Below are positions 35,393 through 43,141 of a stretch of DNA of 64,000 bases, piece by piece. Source of the DNA: CAVRQM01 sp965246915 (lineage in GTDB: Bacteria; Pseudomonadota; Alphaproteobacteria; Acetobacterales; Acetobacteraceae); the NCBI GenBank assembly GCA_965246915.1, contig CBDFGB010000033.1, forward strand, positions 62,001-126,000. The letters run 5' to 3'. Under the pieces are notes generated by a model. The model was not told where the DNA came from. It ran no database searches and saw only the letters and a list, made by a program, of their open reading frames with translations. Positions within the stretch are counted from its first letter, which is position 1. Each line of letters begins with the position of its first letter. The translations under genes and the position numbers were made by a program.

Positions 35393-36354
35393 GCAAGCGC
35401 CGCCTTCTTCGCGCGCACCAGCGCCATCAGAACCCGGTCGCGCCAGCGGACCCGCTCGTCCCAGCGGGCGAGCGGCAGCGCGGCGCGGCGTTCGGCCTCG
35501 ACACCGGCGACCAGATCGGCGGTCCAGGGATCGTCCTGCCCACGCTCGGCCCCCATGCGGGCATAGGCCGGTCCCATCCGCTCGGCGTGCGCAGCGATGC
35601 CGCCTCGGCTATTGAGGTCGGCGGTCTCGAACGGGCCGATCACCGCCCAGCGCGGACCGAGGCCCTCCGTCATGACCCGATCGAGATCGGCGGCGTTCAC
35701 GACGCCATCGCGTACCAGGCAGTAAGCCTCGCGCAGCACGGCTCCCTGCAGGCGATTGAACACGAACCCCTCGATCTCGCGCCTAAGCCGGATCGGGATC
35801 ATGCCAACGCCGCGCAGCAGCGTCTCGGTCCGGTCGACGACCGCAGGATCGGTGAACGACGCCGGTACGAGTTCCACGATGCGCAGGAGCGTCGGCGGAT
35901 TGCCGGGATGGGCGACCAGACAGCGGGCGCAACCCGGCAGATCCGCCGCGATGGCCGATGCGGGCAGGAACGACGACGAACTGGCCAGCGGCGTGCTAGG
36001 CGGGGCCAGGCCGTCGAGTTCCGCGAACAGATCGCGTTTTAGCGACAGGCTTTCCGGCGCGCATTCCTGGACGTGGCCGCTGCCTGCCACCGCCCCCCGC
36101 AGGTCGCCGGTGACCCGGATGCGATCGCCGATCTCGCCGCCCAGTCCGGCCCGGGCGAGATCCTCGGCCCGTTGCGCGATCTCAGGGCCGATCGCGTCGC
36201 GTCGCGCTGGATCGGGATCGTAGAGGTTCACCATCCGGCCCGCCGCGGCGAAGACAATGGCCCAGGCCACCCCAACACTGCCCGCGCCGATCACCGCGAC
36301 GAGTTGGGAAATTCCGGGATGCGGCAGGGTGCGTCTCCGTACGCGACGCGCCAA
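35389..36354 (-). CDS. 3-hydroxyacyl-CoA-dehydrogenase-like oxidoreductase
   Basis: A 321-residue NAD-dependent dehydrogenase. The Rossmann loop is VAVIGAGSVGVAWAIVFAAAG; HPGNPP follows the catalytic His (VAHPGNP), and the C-terminal helical domain begins GFVFNRLQGAVLREAYCLV. The length and two-domain layout match L-carnitine dehydrogenase, L-gulonate dehydrogenase and lambda-crystallin rather than beta-oxidation enzymes. The start is uncertain: TTG 36354 is the only usable codon upstream of the Rossmann strand. Its stop overlaps the fusion oxidase start by four bases. Confidence 0.88.
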   Translation of the reverse strand: MARRVRRRTLPHPGISQLVAVIGAGSVGVAWAIVFAAAGRMVNLYDPDPARRDAIGPEIAQRAEDLARAGLGGEIGDRIRVTGDLRGAVAGSGHVQECAPESLSLKRDLFAELDGLAPPSTPLASSSSFLPASAIAADLPGCARCLVAHPGNPPTLLRIVELVPASFTDPAVVDRTETLLRGVGMIPIRLRREIEGFVFNRLQGAVLREAYCLVRDGVVNAADLDRVMTEGLGPRWAVIGPFETADLNSRGGIAAHAERMGPAYARMGAERGQDDPWTADLVAGVEAERRAALPLARWDERVRWRDRVLMALVRAKKAALA

Positions 36355-36432
36355 CTTAGCCGTGCGCCGCGCCAGGCGTCCACACGCGGGAGCGTCGTTT
36401 GCGAACTTTCGTGCGCAGACGGGGCCGGCGGA

Positions 36433-36897
36433 TTACCAGAATTCGGTGCCGGGTCCGCCCTTGAACGGCCCGGTCAGGTCGGCGGTGATCCAGCCGCCGT
36501 AAAAGCCGCCGGGCTGCGGCGTGACGCGCTCGTCACCGACGAAGCAGGCATCCATCGGACCGGCGTAGACCGCGACATGATCGCGCAGCGCCTGGTAGGG
36601 GTGCGACGGCTCGGGGTAGCCCCACGCAACGTCAGCCGCGCTGCGGCCGCCCGCCACGATCGAATAGTAGATCGCCGAGCCCTTCCATTCGCAGAAACTT
36701 CGGCGGCGCTCGGGGACCAGGATTCCGGGCCGGAACGCGGCGATCGGCAGATAGTAGGTCGGCGGATGCGTGGTCTCGAGCACCCTGAGCGCCGCGGTCG
36801 TCTCGGCGATGATCTCGCCGGCGAAGACGATCCGGATGGGCCGGGGCTCCCGCTCCAGGGCCGGCGGGCGTGGGAAATCGTGGACGTTCTTTTGCAT
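36433..36897 (-). CDS. DUF427 domain protein
   Basis: A 154-residue cytoplasmic protein of the DUF427 family. Conserved text includes PRPIRIVFAGEIIAETTAAL, PERRRSFCEWKGSAIYYSI and HPYQALRDHVAVYAGPMDAC. The family is widespread and uncharacterised; its fold is a small beta barrel. ATG 36897 gives the usual start close before the first strand. It stands alone, divergent from glcD. Confidence 0.9.
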   Translation of the reverse strand: MQKNVHDFPRPPALEREPRPIRIVFAGEIIAETTAALRVLETTHPPTYYLPIAAFRPGILVPERRRSFCEWKGSAIYYSIVAGGRSAADVAWGYPEPSHPYQALRDHVAVYAGPMDACFVGDERVTPQPGGFYGGWITADLTGPFKGGPGTEFW

Positions 36898-36977
36898 GGA
36901 CCCGCAGAAGGGCGGCCACGGCTGAAGTGCAAGGCGTCTGCTTGCCCGTTTGCTTGATTGGCGGCCGTGCCATGTTA

Positions 36978-37011
36978 GGGAGCACGTGATGACCGGGAGC
37001 ACGCGATGATC
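36978..37011 (+). repeat. Tandem duplication of the glcD ribosome-binding/start region
   Basis: GGGAGCACGTGATGACC (36978-36994) is followed directly by GGGAGCACGCGATGATC (36995-37011): 15 of 17 bases identical. Each copy has a GGGAG ribosome-binding site and an ATG. Two tiny frames result: ATG 36972 to TGA 36989 (five codons) and ATG 36989 to TGA 37009 (six codons), the second overlapping the glcD ATG at 37006. Confidence 0.85.
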
Positions 37012-38496
37012 ACCATGCCCGAACTCGACCGCGACGTGTTGGCCCGCCGCACGCATATCGTGGCCGAGCTGCAGAAAATCGTGCCGGGCGAGGGGGTCAT
37101 CGACAGCGAGGCCGGGCGTCGTCCGTATGAGAGCGACGGTCTGACCGCGTATCACACCCTGCCGATGGTGGTGGTGCTTCCGAGCACGACGGCGCAGGTC
37201 GTCGAGGTGATGCGCGCCTGCAAGCGGATGGGCGTGAAAATCGTGCCGCGCGGGTCGGGCACATCGCTGTCGGGCGGCGCGCTGCCGCTGGGGGACGCGG
37301 TGCTTCTAGGCATGGGAAAGTTCAACCGCATCCTCGATATCGACTTCGCCAATCGCTGCGCCGTGGTGCAGCCGGGCGTGACGAACCTTGGCATCACCGC
37401 CGCCGTCCAGCACGCCGGTTTCTACTACGCGCCCGACCCGTCCAGTCAGATCGCCTGCTCGATCGGCGGCAACGTCGCAGAGAATTCCGGCGGCGTGCAT
37501 TGCCTGAAATACGGCCTGACGACGAACAATTTGCTGGGCGTCGAGCTGGTCACCATGGACGGCGAGATTCTCCGTCTCGGCGGCAAGGCGCTCGACGCTC
37601 CCGGATACGACCTCATGGGTATCGTGACCGGGTCCGAGGGGCTGCTGGGCGTGGTCACCGAAGTCACGGTCCGTCTGCTGCGCAAACCGCCCACCGCGCG
37701 CGCGGTGCTGATCGGGTTTCCCAGCAGCGAGCAGGCTGGCGAATGCGTCGCCCAGATCATCGGCACCGGCATCATCCCGGGCGGGATGGAAATGATGGAT
37801 CGCCTCGCGATCAGGGCGGCCGAGGATTTCGTCCACGCCGGCTACCCGCTCGACGTCGAGGCGCTGCTCATCGTCGAACTAGACGGCTGCGCGCCGGAGG
37901 TCGACCACCTGATCGAACAGGTCGAGCGTATCGCCGGTGCCAACGGCGCGGTGTCGGCCAAGGTCAGCCGCAGCGAGGACGAGCGGAATGCGTTCTGGGC
38001 CGGTCGCAAGGCGGCGTTCGGCGCGGTCGGTCGGATTTCACCCGATTATTATTGCATGGACGGCACGATCCCGCGTCGCACCTTGCCGGTCGTGCTGGCG
38101 CGCATGCGGGAGATGTCGGAGACGCACGGGCTGCGGGTCGCCAACGTGTTCCATGCCGGCGACGGCAATCTGCATCCGCTGATCCTGTATGACGCGAACG
38201 TGCCGGGCGAGTTGGACCGCGCCGAGGCGTTCGGCTCCGACATCCTGAAGCTGTGCGTCGAGGTCGGCGGCGTGCTGACCGGCGAGCACGGCGTCGGCGT
38301 CGAGAAACGCGACCTCATGGGCGAGATGTTTTCCGAAATCGACCTCGCGCAACAGCAGCGCGTCAAATGCGCGTTCGATCCGGACGGTTTGCTCAATCCC
38401 GGAAAAGTCTTTCCGGTGCTGCATCGCTGCGCCGAGCTGGGGCGCGTGCACGTGCACCGCGGTGCCACGCGCTTCCCGGAATTGCCGCGCTTCTGA
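37006..38496 (+). CDS. glcD: Glycolate oxidase FAD subunit
   Basis: FAD-linked oxidase of 496 residues, catalytic subunit of glycolate oxidase, converting glycolate (or D-lactate) to glyoxylate at the membrane. PRGSGTSLSGGALP is the FAD-binding loop; the C-terminal part has NVFHAGDGNLHPLILYD and TGEHGVGVEKRDLM, typical of the VAO/PCMH-type family. ATG 37006 has GGGAG at six bases; the internal ATG 37015 (MPELD), matching many homologues, is possible. It is the first gene of glcDEF, and the next start overlaps its stop by one base. Confidence 0.96.
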   Translation: MITMPELDRDVLARRTHIVAELQKIVPGEGVIDSEAGRRPYESDGLTAYHTLPMVVVLPSTTAQVVEVMRACKRMGVKIVPRGSGTSLSGGALPLGDAVLLGMGKFNRILDIDFANRCAVVQPGVTNLGITAAVQHAGFYYAPDPSSQIACSIGGNVAENSGGVHCLKYGLTTNNLLGVELVTMDGEILRLGGKALDAPGYDLMGIVTGSEGLLGVVTEVTVRLLRKPPTARAVLIGFPSSEQAGECVAQIIGTGIIPGGMEMMDRLAIRAAEDFVHAGYPLDVEALLIVELDGCAPEVDHLIEQVERIAGANGAVSAKVSRSEDERNAFWAGRKAAFGAVGRISPDYYCMDGTIPRRTLPVVLARMREMSETHGLRVANVFHAGDGNLHPLILYDANVPGELDRAEAFGSDILKLCVEVGGVLTGEHGVGVEKRDLMGEMFSEIDLAQQQRVKCAFDPDGLLNPGKVFPVLHRCAELGRVHVHRGATRFPELPRF

Positions 38497-39689
38497 TGGC
38501 GGTCTATCGCCCCGAGACAGCCGAGGATGTCGCATCGGTCGTGCGCTGGGCGGTGGCCGACGCGCAGCCTTTGGAGTTGGTGGCTGGCGGCTCCAAGCGC
38601 GGCCTGGGCCGGCCGTCGCAGGCGGAACACACGCTCGACCTGTCCGCGTTGTCGGGTATCGGCGACTACGAGCCGGCGGAACTGGTGCTGACGGCGGCTG
38701 CCGGCACGAAGCTGGCGGCGATCGAGGCGGCGCTGGCGGCGCGAGGCCAGATGCTGGCGTTCGAGCCGCCCGACTGGCGCGCCCTGCTGGGCACGGCCGA
38801 TCGCGAACCGACGTTGGGCGGCACGATCTCGTGCAACCTCGCCGGCCCCCGCCGCATCAAGGCGGGAGCCGCGCGCGACCACCTTCTGGGATTTTCCGCG
38901 GTGAACGGGCGCGGAGAGATCTTCAAGGCCGGCGGCAAGGTGGTCAAGAACGTCACCGGCTACGATCTGTGCAAGCTGGTGGCGGGCGCATACGGCACGC
39001 TGGCGGCGTTGACCGAGGCGTCGATCAAAGTGCTGCCACGGCCGGAGGTGGCGCGCACCGTCGTCGTCCACGGATTGTCCGACACGGACGCGGTCGCGGC
39101 GCTGACCGAGGGCCTGAACTCGCCCCACGAAGTGTCAGGGGCCGCGCATCTGCCGGCCGACCGCGCGAACGCGGCCGTCGCGATGACACTGCTGCGGATC
39201 GAGGGTCCCGAGCCGTCGGTGGCGCATCGTATCGTCGAACTGCGGGATATGCTGGCCGACCGAGGCGAGACATCGACGCTCGACATGGCCGAAAGTGCGA
39301 GGGTGTGGCGGGCGATCGCTGACGTGACGCCGCTGGCCGAGCCGCGCGATCGGGCGGTTTGGCGCATCTCGGTGCCGCCCGCGAGCGGTCCGCTGGTCGC
39401 TGGCGCCGTCGGCCGCGCCACGGCCGCCTCGTGGTTCTACGATTGGGGCGGCGGACTCATATGGATCGCCGCCGAGGGCGCGGATGGCGGGGCGGCGGCG
39501 GTGCGTGCCGCGATCGCCTCGGTCGGCGACGGTCATGCAACGCTCGTGCGTGCGAGCGAGGGCTTGCGCGCGGCGGTCGACGTGTTCCAGCCGCTCGCCG
39601 TGCCGTTGGCGGGCTTGTCGGCGCGGGTCAAGAACGGGTTCGATCCGTGCGGAATACTGAATCCCGGTCGCTTGTACGCAGGAGTCTGA
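38496..39689 (+). CDS. glcE: Glycolate oxidase subunit GlcE
   Basis: A 397-residue FAD-binding subunit, a shortened relative of GlcD needed for activity of the complex. Conserved parts are ELVAGGSKRGLGRP, LGGTISCNLAGPRRIKAGAARDHLLG and the C-terminal GFDPCGILNPGRLYAGV. ATG 38496 overlaps the glcD stop (TGATG). glcF follows six bases after its stop. Same operon and complex. Confidence 0.95.
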   Translation: MAVYRPETAEDVASVVRWAVADAQPLELVAGGSKRGLGRPSQAEHTLDLSALSGIGDYEPAELVLTAAAGTKLAAIEAALAARGQMLAFEPPDWRALLGTADREPTLGGTISCNLAGPRRIKAGAARDHLLGFSAVNGRGEIFKAGGKVVKNVTGYDLCKLVAGAYGTLAALTEASIKVLPRPEVARTVVVHGLSDTDAVAALTEGLNSPHEVSGAAHLPADRANAAVAMTLLRIEGPEPSVAHRIVELRDMLADRGETSTLDMAESARVWRAIADVTPLAEPRDRAVWRISVPPASGPLVAGAVGRATAASWFYDWGGGLIWIAAEGADGGAAAVRAAIASVGDGHATLVRASEGLRAAVDVFQPLAVPLAGLSARVKNGFDPCGILNPGRLYAGV

Positions 39690-39695
39690 GGCGCG

Positions 39696-40976
39696 ATGCA
39701 AACGAATTTCACCGCCGCCCAGCTCGCCGATCCCGACACGAAAGAGTCCGAGAGGATCCTGCGCACTTGCGTGCATTGCGGGTTCTGCACGGCGACGTGC
39801 CCGACCTACACGCTGCTGGGCGACGAGCTTGATAGCCCGCGCGGCCGCATATATCTCATCAAGGACATGCTGGAGAACGACCGTCCCGCCAGCGAGACGG
39901 TGGTCAAACATATCGATCGCTGCCTGTCGTGCCTGTCGTGCATGACGACCTGCCCGTCGGGCGTGAACTACATGCATCTGGTCGACCATGCGCGCGAGCA
40001 TATCGAGCGCACCTATCGGCGGCCGTTGCTGGATCGGATGCTCCGCCGGGTGCTCGGGTTCGTGTTGCCACGCCCTGCGTTGTTTCGCGCGGCGGTGCGC
40101 GGCGCGCAACTGGCGCGGCCGGTCGCTCGGTTCATGCCGGCGAAACTTCGTCCGCTGTTCGCGCTGGCGCCGAAGCATTTGCCGGCCGCGTCATCCGCCG
40201 ACCGGCCGCAGGTGTTTCGACCGGAGGGCAAGCGGCTACGTCGCGTGGCGCTGCTGACCGGTTGCGCGCAGCGTGTCCTCGATCCGGAGATCAACGCGGC
40301 GACGATCCGTTTGCTGACGCGGCACGGCTGCGAGGTCGTCGTGGCCCGTGGCGCCGGCTGTTGCGGCGCGCTCACGCATCATCTGGGGCAGGGCGGCCAC
40401 GACTATGCGCGCAGGAACATCGATGCGTGGACGCGCGAGATCGACGACGGCGGCCTCGACGCGGTCGTGGTGAACGCGTCGGGGTGCGGCACCACGGTCA
40501 AGGACTACGGCTTCATGCTTCGCACCGATCCCGCGTATGCGGCAAAGGCCGCGCGGGTCTCGGGCCTGGCGCGCGACATCACCGAGGTCATGGCGGACAT
40601 CGGATTGCGAACGCCCGCGCATCCCGTGGGATTGCGGGTCGCCTACCACGCCGCCTGTTCGTTGCAGCATGGCCAGCAGATCCGCGCGCAGCCCAAATCG
40701 CTGCTGGCCGCCGCCGGTTTCACGGTGCTGGAGGTGCCAGAGGGGCATCTCTGCTGCGGCTCGGCCGGCACCTACAACCTGTTGCAGCCGGTGATCGCGA
40801 CGCAATTGCGCGACCGTAAGCTGGCCAATATAGCGCGGATCGGGCCCGAGGTGATCGCCACCGGCAATATCGGCTGCATGACACAACTCGCCTCGGCCGC
40901 CACGGTGCCGGTCGTCCACACCGCGATGCTGCTGGATTGGGCGACCGGGGGCCCGAAACCGGCGGTCATGTCGTAG
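39696..40976 (+). CDS. glcF: Glycolate oxidase iron-sulfur subunit
   Basis: A 426-residue electron-transfer subunit. Two [4Fe-4S] motifs are present, CVHCGFCTATCPTY and CLSCLSCMTTCPSG, plus two CCG domains (GAGCCGALTHHLG and LCCGSAGTYNLL) as in heterodisulfide-reductase-like proteins. It passes electrons from GlcDE to the quinone pool. It is the last gene of glcDEF; its TAG is in frame with, and directly upstream of, the truncated antitoxin remnant. Confidence 0.96.
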   Translation: MQTNFTAAQLADPDTKESERILRTCVHCGFCTATCPTYTLLGDELDSPRGRIYLIKDMLENDRPASETVVKHIDRCLSCLSCMTTCPSGVNYMHLVDHAREHIERTYRRPLLDRMLRRVLGFVLPRPALFRAAVRGAQLARPVARFMPAKLRPLFALAPKHLPAASSADRPQVFRPEGKRLRRVALLTGCAQRVLDPEINAATIRLLTRHGCEVVVARGAGCCGALTHHLGQGGHDYARRNIDAWTREIDDGGLDAVVVNASGCGTTVKDYGFMLRTDPAYAAKAARVSGLARDITEVMADIGLRTPAHPVGLRVAYHAACSLQHGQQIRAQPKSLLAAAGFTVLEVPEGHLCCGSAGTYNLLQPVIATQLRDRKLANIARIGPEVIATGNIGCMTQLASAATVPVVHTAMLLDWATGGPKPAVMS

Positions 40977-40996
40977 GCCGGGTCCGACCGCTTTTG

Positions 40997-41010
40997 GCCG
41001 GTCGACCGGC
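40997..41010. promoter_or_regulatory. Perfect 14-base palindrome after glcF
   Basis: GCCGGTCGACCGGC, 21 bases after the glcF stop and inside the antitoxin remnant's open frame. It may be a transcript-end hairpin for glcDEF or an operator kept from the toxin-antitoxin locus. Confidence 0.4.
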
Positions 41011-41252
41011 GCCTCAAGGAGAATCGCGCCAAGCCGCTGAGCCCCGAGCAGGGCGGCAAGACCTTGAAGTTCGCCGAGGTTCTCAGCAGGGCGATCGCTC
41101 TGTTGGGCACCCAGCGGGAGGCGGAGGAATGGCTGGAACGGCCCGCCATCGGTCTGGATCAGCGTCGCCCGATCGACTTCCTGGCGACGTCTGTCGGCAC
41201 GCGCTTGGTCGAGGACCATCTCGGCCGCGTCGAGTACGGCGTCTACACGTGA
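41007..41252 (+). pseudogene. Xre/MbcA/ParS-type antitoxin, 5' truncated
   Basis: The frame encodes RRLKENRAKPLSPEQGGKTL and continues FAEVLSRAIALLGTQREAEE, then RPAIGLDQRRPIDFLATSVG and LVEDHLGRVEYGVYT. This is the C-terminal MbcA/ParS/Xre domain (DUF2384) that contacts RES toxins. Homologues have about 50-70 more residues upstream with a helix-turn-helix; here the frame is blocked by the glcF stop at 40974-40976 and has no ATG or GTG. Only a TTG at 41064 could start it, giving 62 residues. The DNA-binding half is lost. Its stop overlaps the toxin start (GTGA). Confidence 0.75.
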
Positions 41253-41935
41253 CGCCGCTGCCCGCGCCGTTCGGCGGCGGCGGGCTTGTACAGTGGCGTC
41301 TCGATCAGGCAAAGTTCAGCGCGAGTTGGGACAGCGGGGAGGGGGGGCGAAAATTCGGTGGACGGTGGCATAGCGTCGGCGTGGCCGCGGTGTATTGCTC
41401 CGTCGATCCGTCAAACGCCATTCTTGAGGTCGCGGTTCATAAAGGTTTTCGTGCCTTGGACACGGAACCCCATGTTTTGACGTCGGCCACGATGGACGAT
41501 TTTTCGAGTGTTCATGTCGTGATGCCGGAGTCTCTGCCCAACCCCAATTGGGCGCGTCCCGGCACGCCGGGCGACGGGCAGCGCGCCTATGGCGATGCGC
41601 TGCTCGCGCGGCACAAGTTTGTTCTGTTTCCCAACGCGGTGTCGGTCCATAGCTGGAACGCGATCTTTGTGGCGTCGGTGGCGGCGGGTGCCTACTCGGT
41701 TCGAGCGCAGGAGCGGTTCGCGCTGGATACGCGGCTGCATCCTCCAACAACATTGCTGTCAGGCTCCACTCGACGAGCTAACGAAACGCCGCGCGCCTCC
41801 AGGCTACGTTCAAGAGTTGGCTTCGACGTGGAAACGGTGCACGGCTCGCTGTTCGCTTCAGGACCGTCGTCCATCATTTCGTATCGCCCAGGCCCTGGAT
41901 TTGGACGCCATTCCTGTCGAGCGGACCGCATGTAG
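41249..41935 (+). CDS. RES-domain toxin with probable lost native stop
   Basis: RES toxins deplete NAD+. GTG 41249 overlaps the antitoxin stop. RES features are seen: VQWRLDQAKFSASWDSGEGG, KFGGRWHSVGVAAVYCSVDP, AILEVAVHKG and FPNAVSVHSWNAIF, ending near RFALDTRLHPP (about residue 168). Family members usually stop here; this frame reads on for about 60 residues of unconvincing sequence and enters the 3' end of the converging lipoprotein gene. The GGGGAGGGGGGG tract (41336-41347) is prone to slippage. Whether the toxin is still active is unclear. Confidence 0.7.
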   Translation: MTPLPAPFGGGGLVQWRLDQAKFSASWDSGEGGRKFGGRWHSVGVAAVYCSVDPSNAILEVAVHKGFRALDTEPHVLTSATMDDFSSVHVVMPESLPNPNWARPGTPGDGQRAYGDALLARHKFVLFPNAVSVHSWNAIFVASVAAGAYSVRAQERFALDTRLHPPTTLLSGSTRRANETPRASRLRSRVGFDVETVHGSLFASGPSSIISYRPGPGFGRHSCRADRM

Positions 41936-42908
41936 GCAGAACGATCTCGCTCCCCAAAAGTGGTTCCTTGTTGGGCTGTGGCTGAACGGCTGTCGCAGTT
42001 TGGGGCACCCCCGCCGCTGGCCCGGCGTCTGCTGGAGTCTTTTTCGCGGTCTTGGCACTGGCGCTGCCATAGAGTGCCTTGTGTAGGTCAATTGAGGCGA
42101 GGACGGCAGCCTTTACAGCAGTCGGATTCGGCGCCTCAGACGTCTGCCCCAAAGCTTGGCTGGCCGCAGCGATCCCTACGTCAGTGCTGCACGCGCTGTG
42201 GTATTGGACCACGTCGTTCAGCGCAACGCTGAGCGGGTAGGACGAAATGCCGTAGCATTGCCGGGACGCAATGGACTGCCGTAGCGCCGACCGTTGCTTG
42301 TCTATACCGGGAATGATGACCGCGCTTGCCACGTTCGATAAGATGTCGCGATTATACTCTGCATTAATGCCGCTCGTCGCTCCCGACAGGCCCGACAGGA
42401 TTTGCGATGTGCCGTTGCTGAAGACGGCTCCGACCGCCCCCAAGCCCGTCGCGAGAGACCCGAGCGAGAACGTTGCCAAAGCAGACGACTCCCGGAGATG
42501 CAGTTTGTATTGATTGCACTTGTTTGTCGAAATCGTGAGAAGAAATCCTTGAATTTCATTCCGTGAGTCACGAATTTCGTTCTGTCTTGTTTGGAGCTCG
42601 ACGTCTGTCGTCGTATTTGGCTCGTAGAGTCCAATGCCAAAGCTTGAGGCGGCCTTCTCGAAGGCAAGCGGATCGCCTGACGCCGTGGACGTGTGAGCTT
42701 TGCTCCAGGAGGGAGCCGCTGACGCTATAACCTCCGAAAGTCTGGCCTGATCATAGGGTTCGCTGTAACTGCTCAGATCAAAATGACCACGCGACTCGCC
42801 GAACAAAACCCCTGCGCCTGCAGTGCTCACATTCCGCCCGGCAAGATCGCCTCGCAGGCCGCAATCCGCCAGAAAAAAGAATAGAAGCAGTCCGACCAGC
42901 CCACGCAT
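41874..42908 (-). CDS. Lipoprotein-like protein of unknown function, AT-richer DNA
   Basis: A 344-residue protein. MRGLVGLLLFFFLADC is a short signal with a possible lipobox (Asp before Cys is atypical). The middle, RNEIRDSRNEIQGFLLTIST then SLGSLATGLGAVGAVFSNGT and INAEYNRDILSNV, combines a helical start with a Gly-rich hydrophobic hairpin. In layout this reminds me of a group of rhizobial lipoproteins of unknown role. Codon and base use differ from neighbours (25 of 60 bases G/C at 42541-42600). It is probably acquired. An inverted repeat lies upstream. Confidence 0.65.
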   Translation of the reverse strand: MRGLVGLLLFFFLADCGLRGDLAGRNVSTAGAGVLFGESRGHFDLSSYSEPYDQARLSEVIASAAPSWSKAHTSTASGDPLAFEKAASSFGIGLYEPNTTTDVELQTRQNEIRDSRNEIQGFLLTISTNKCNQYKLHLRESSALATFSLGSLATGLGAVGAVFSNGTSQILSGLSGATSGINAEYNRDILSNVASAVIIPGIDKQRSALRQSIASRQCYGISSYPLSVALNDVVQYHSACSTDVGIAAASQALGQTSEAPNPTAVKAAVLASIDLHKALYGSASAKTAKKTPADAGPAAGVPQTATAVQPQPNKEPLLGSEIVLPTCGPLDRNGVQIQGLGDTK

Positions 42909-42936
42909 CACGGCTCTCGCTAGCTCATGGTCTATC

Positions 42937-42950
42937 GTGGAACATTCCAC
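42937..42950. promoter_or_regulatory. Inverted repeat upstream of the AT-rich lipoprotein gene
   Basis: GTGGAA, CA, TTCCAC: perfect 6-base arms, 28 bases before the ATG at 42908. Candidate operator. The rest of the 233-base gap 42909-43141 shows no gene I can support. Confidence 0.35.
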
Positions 42951-43141
42951 ACGACGTCCTGTAACGCAAGCCGGATAGCAACCGCTACTCAACTCAGGGC
43001 GTACAGCGAGATCGTTTGTGTCGTAGATGGCCGCAGGCGGTGCAGGCGGCTGCCTTCCGGATCGCTCGCGATAGGTGGCGCGAGGGCCTGAGGCCGCGCA
43101 TGTTGCAGGTGAGATCGCCTTCGCGGGAGCCTCGGGCGTCG

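Noticed and set aside
37006..40976. glcDEF as the missing part of LutABC
   Set aside because: glcD, glcE and glcF form a full glycolate oxidase set of their own with overlapping ends; the resemblance of GlcF to LutA is only family-level.
42909..43141. Extension of the lipoprotein or pyrC-like frames into this gap
   Set aside because: The long frame running through it has no start, signal or motif in this stretch; the real starts and stops on both sides are clear.
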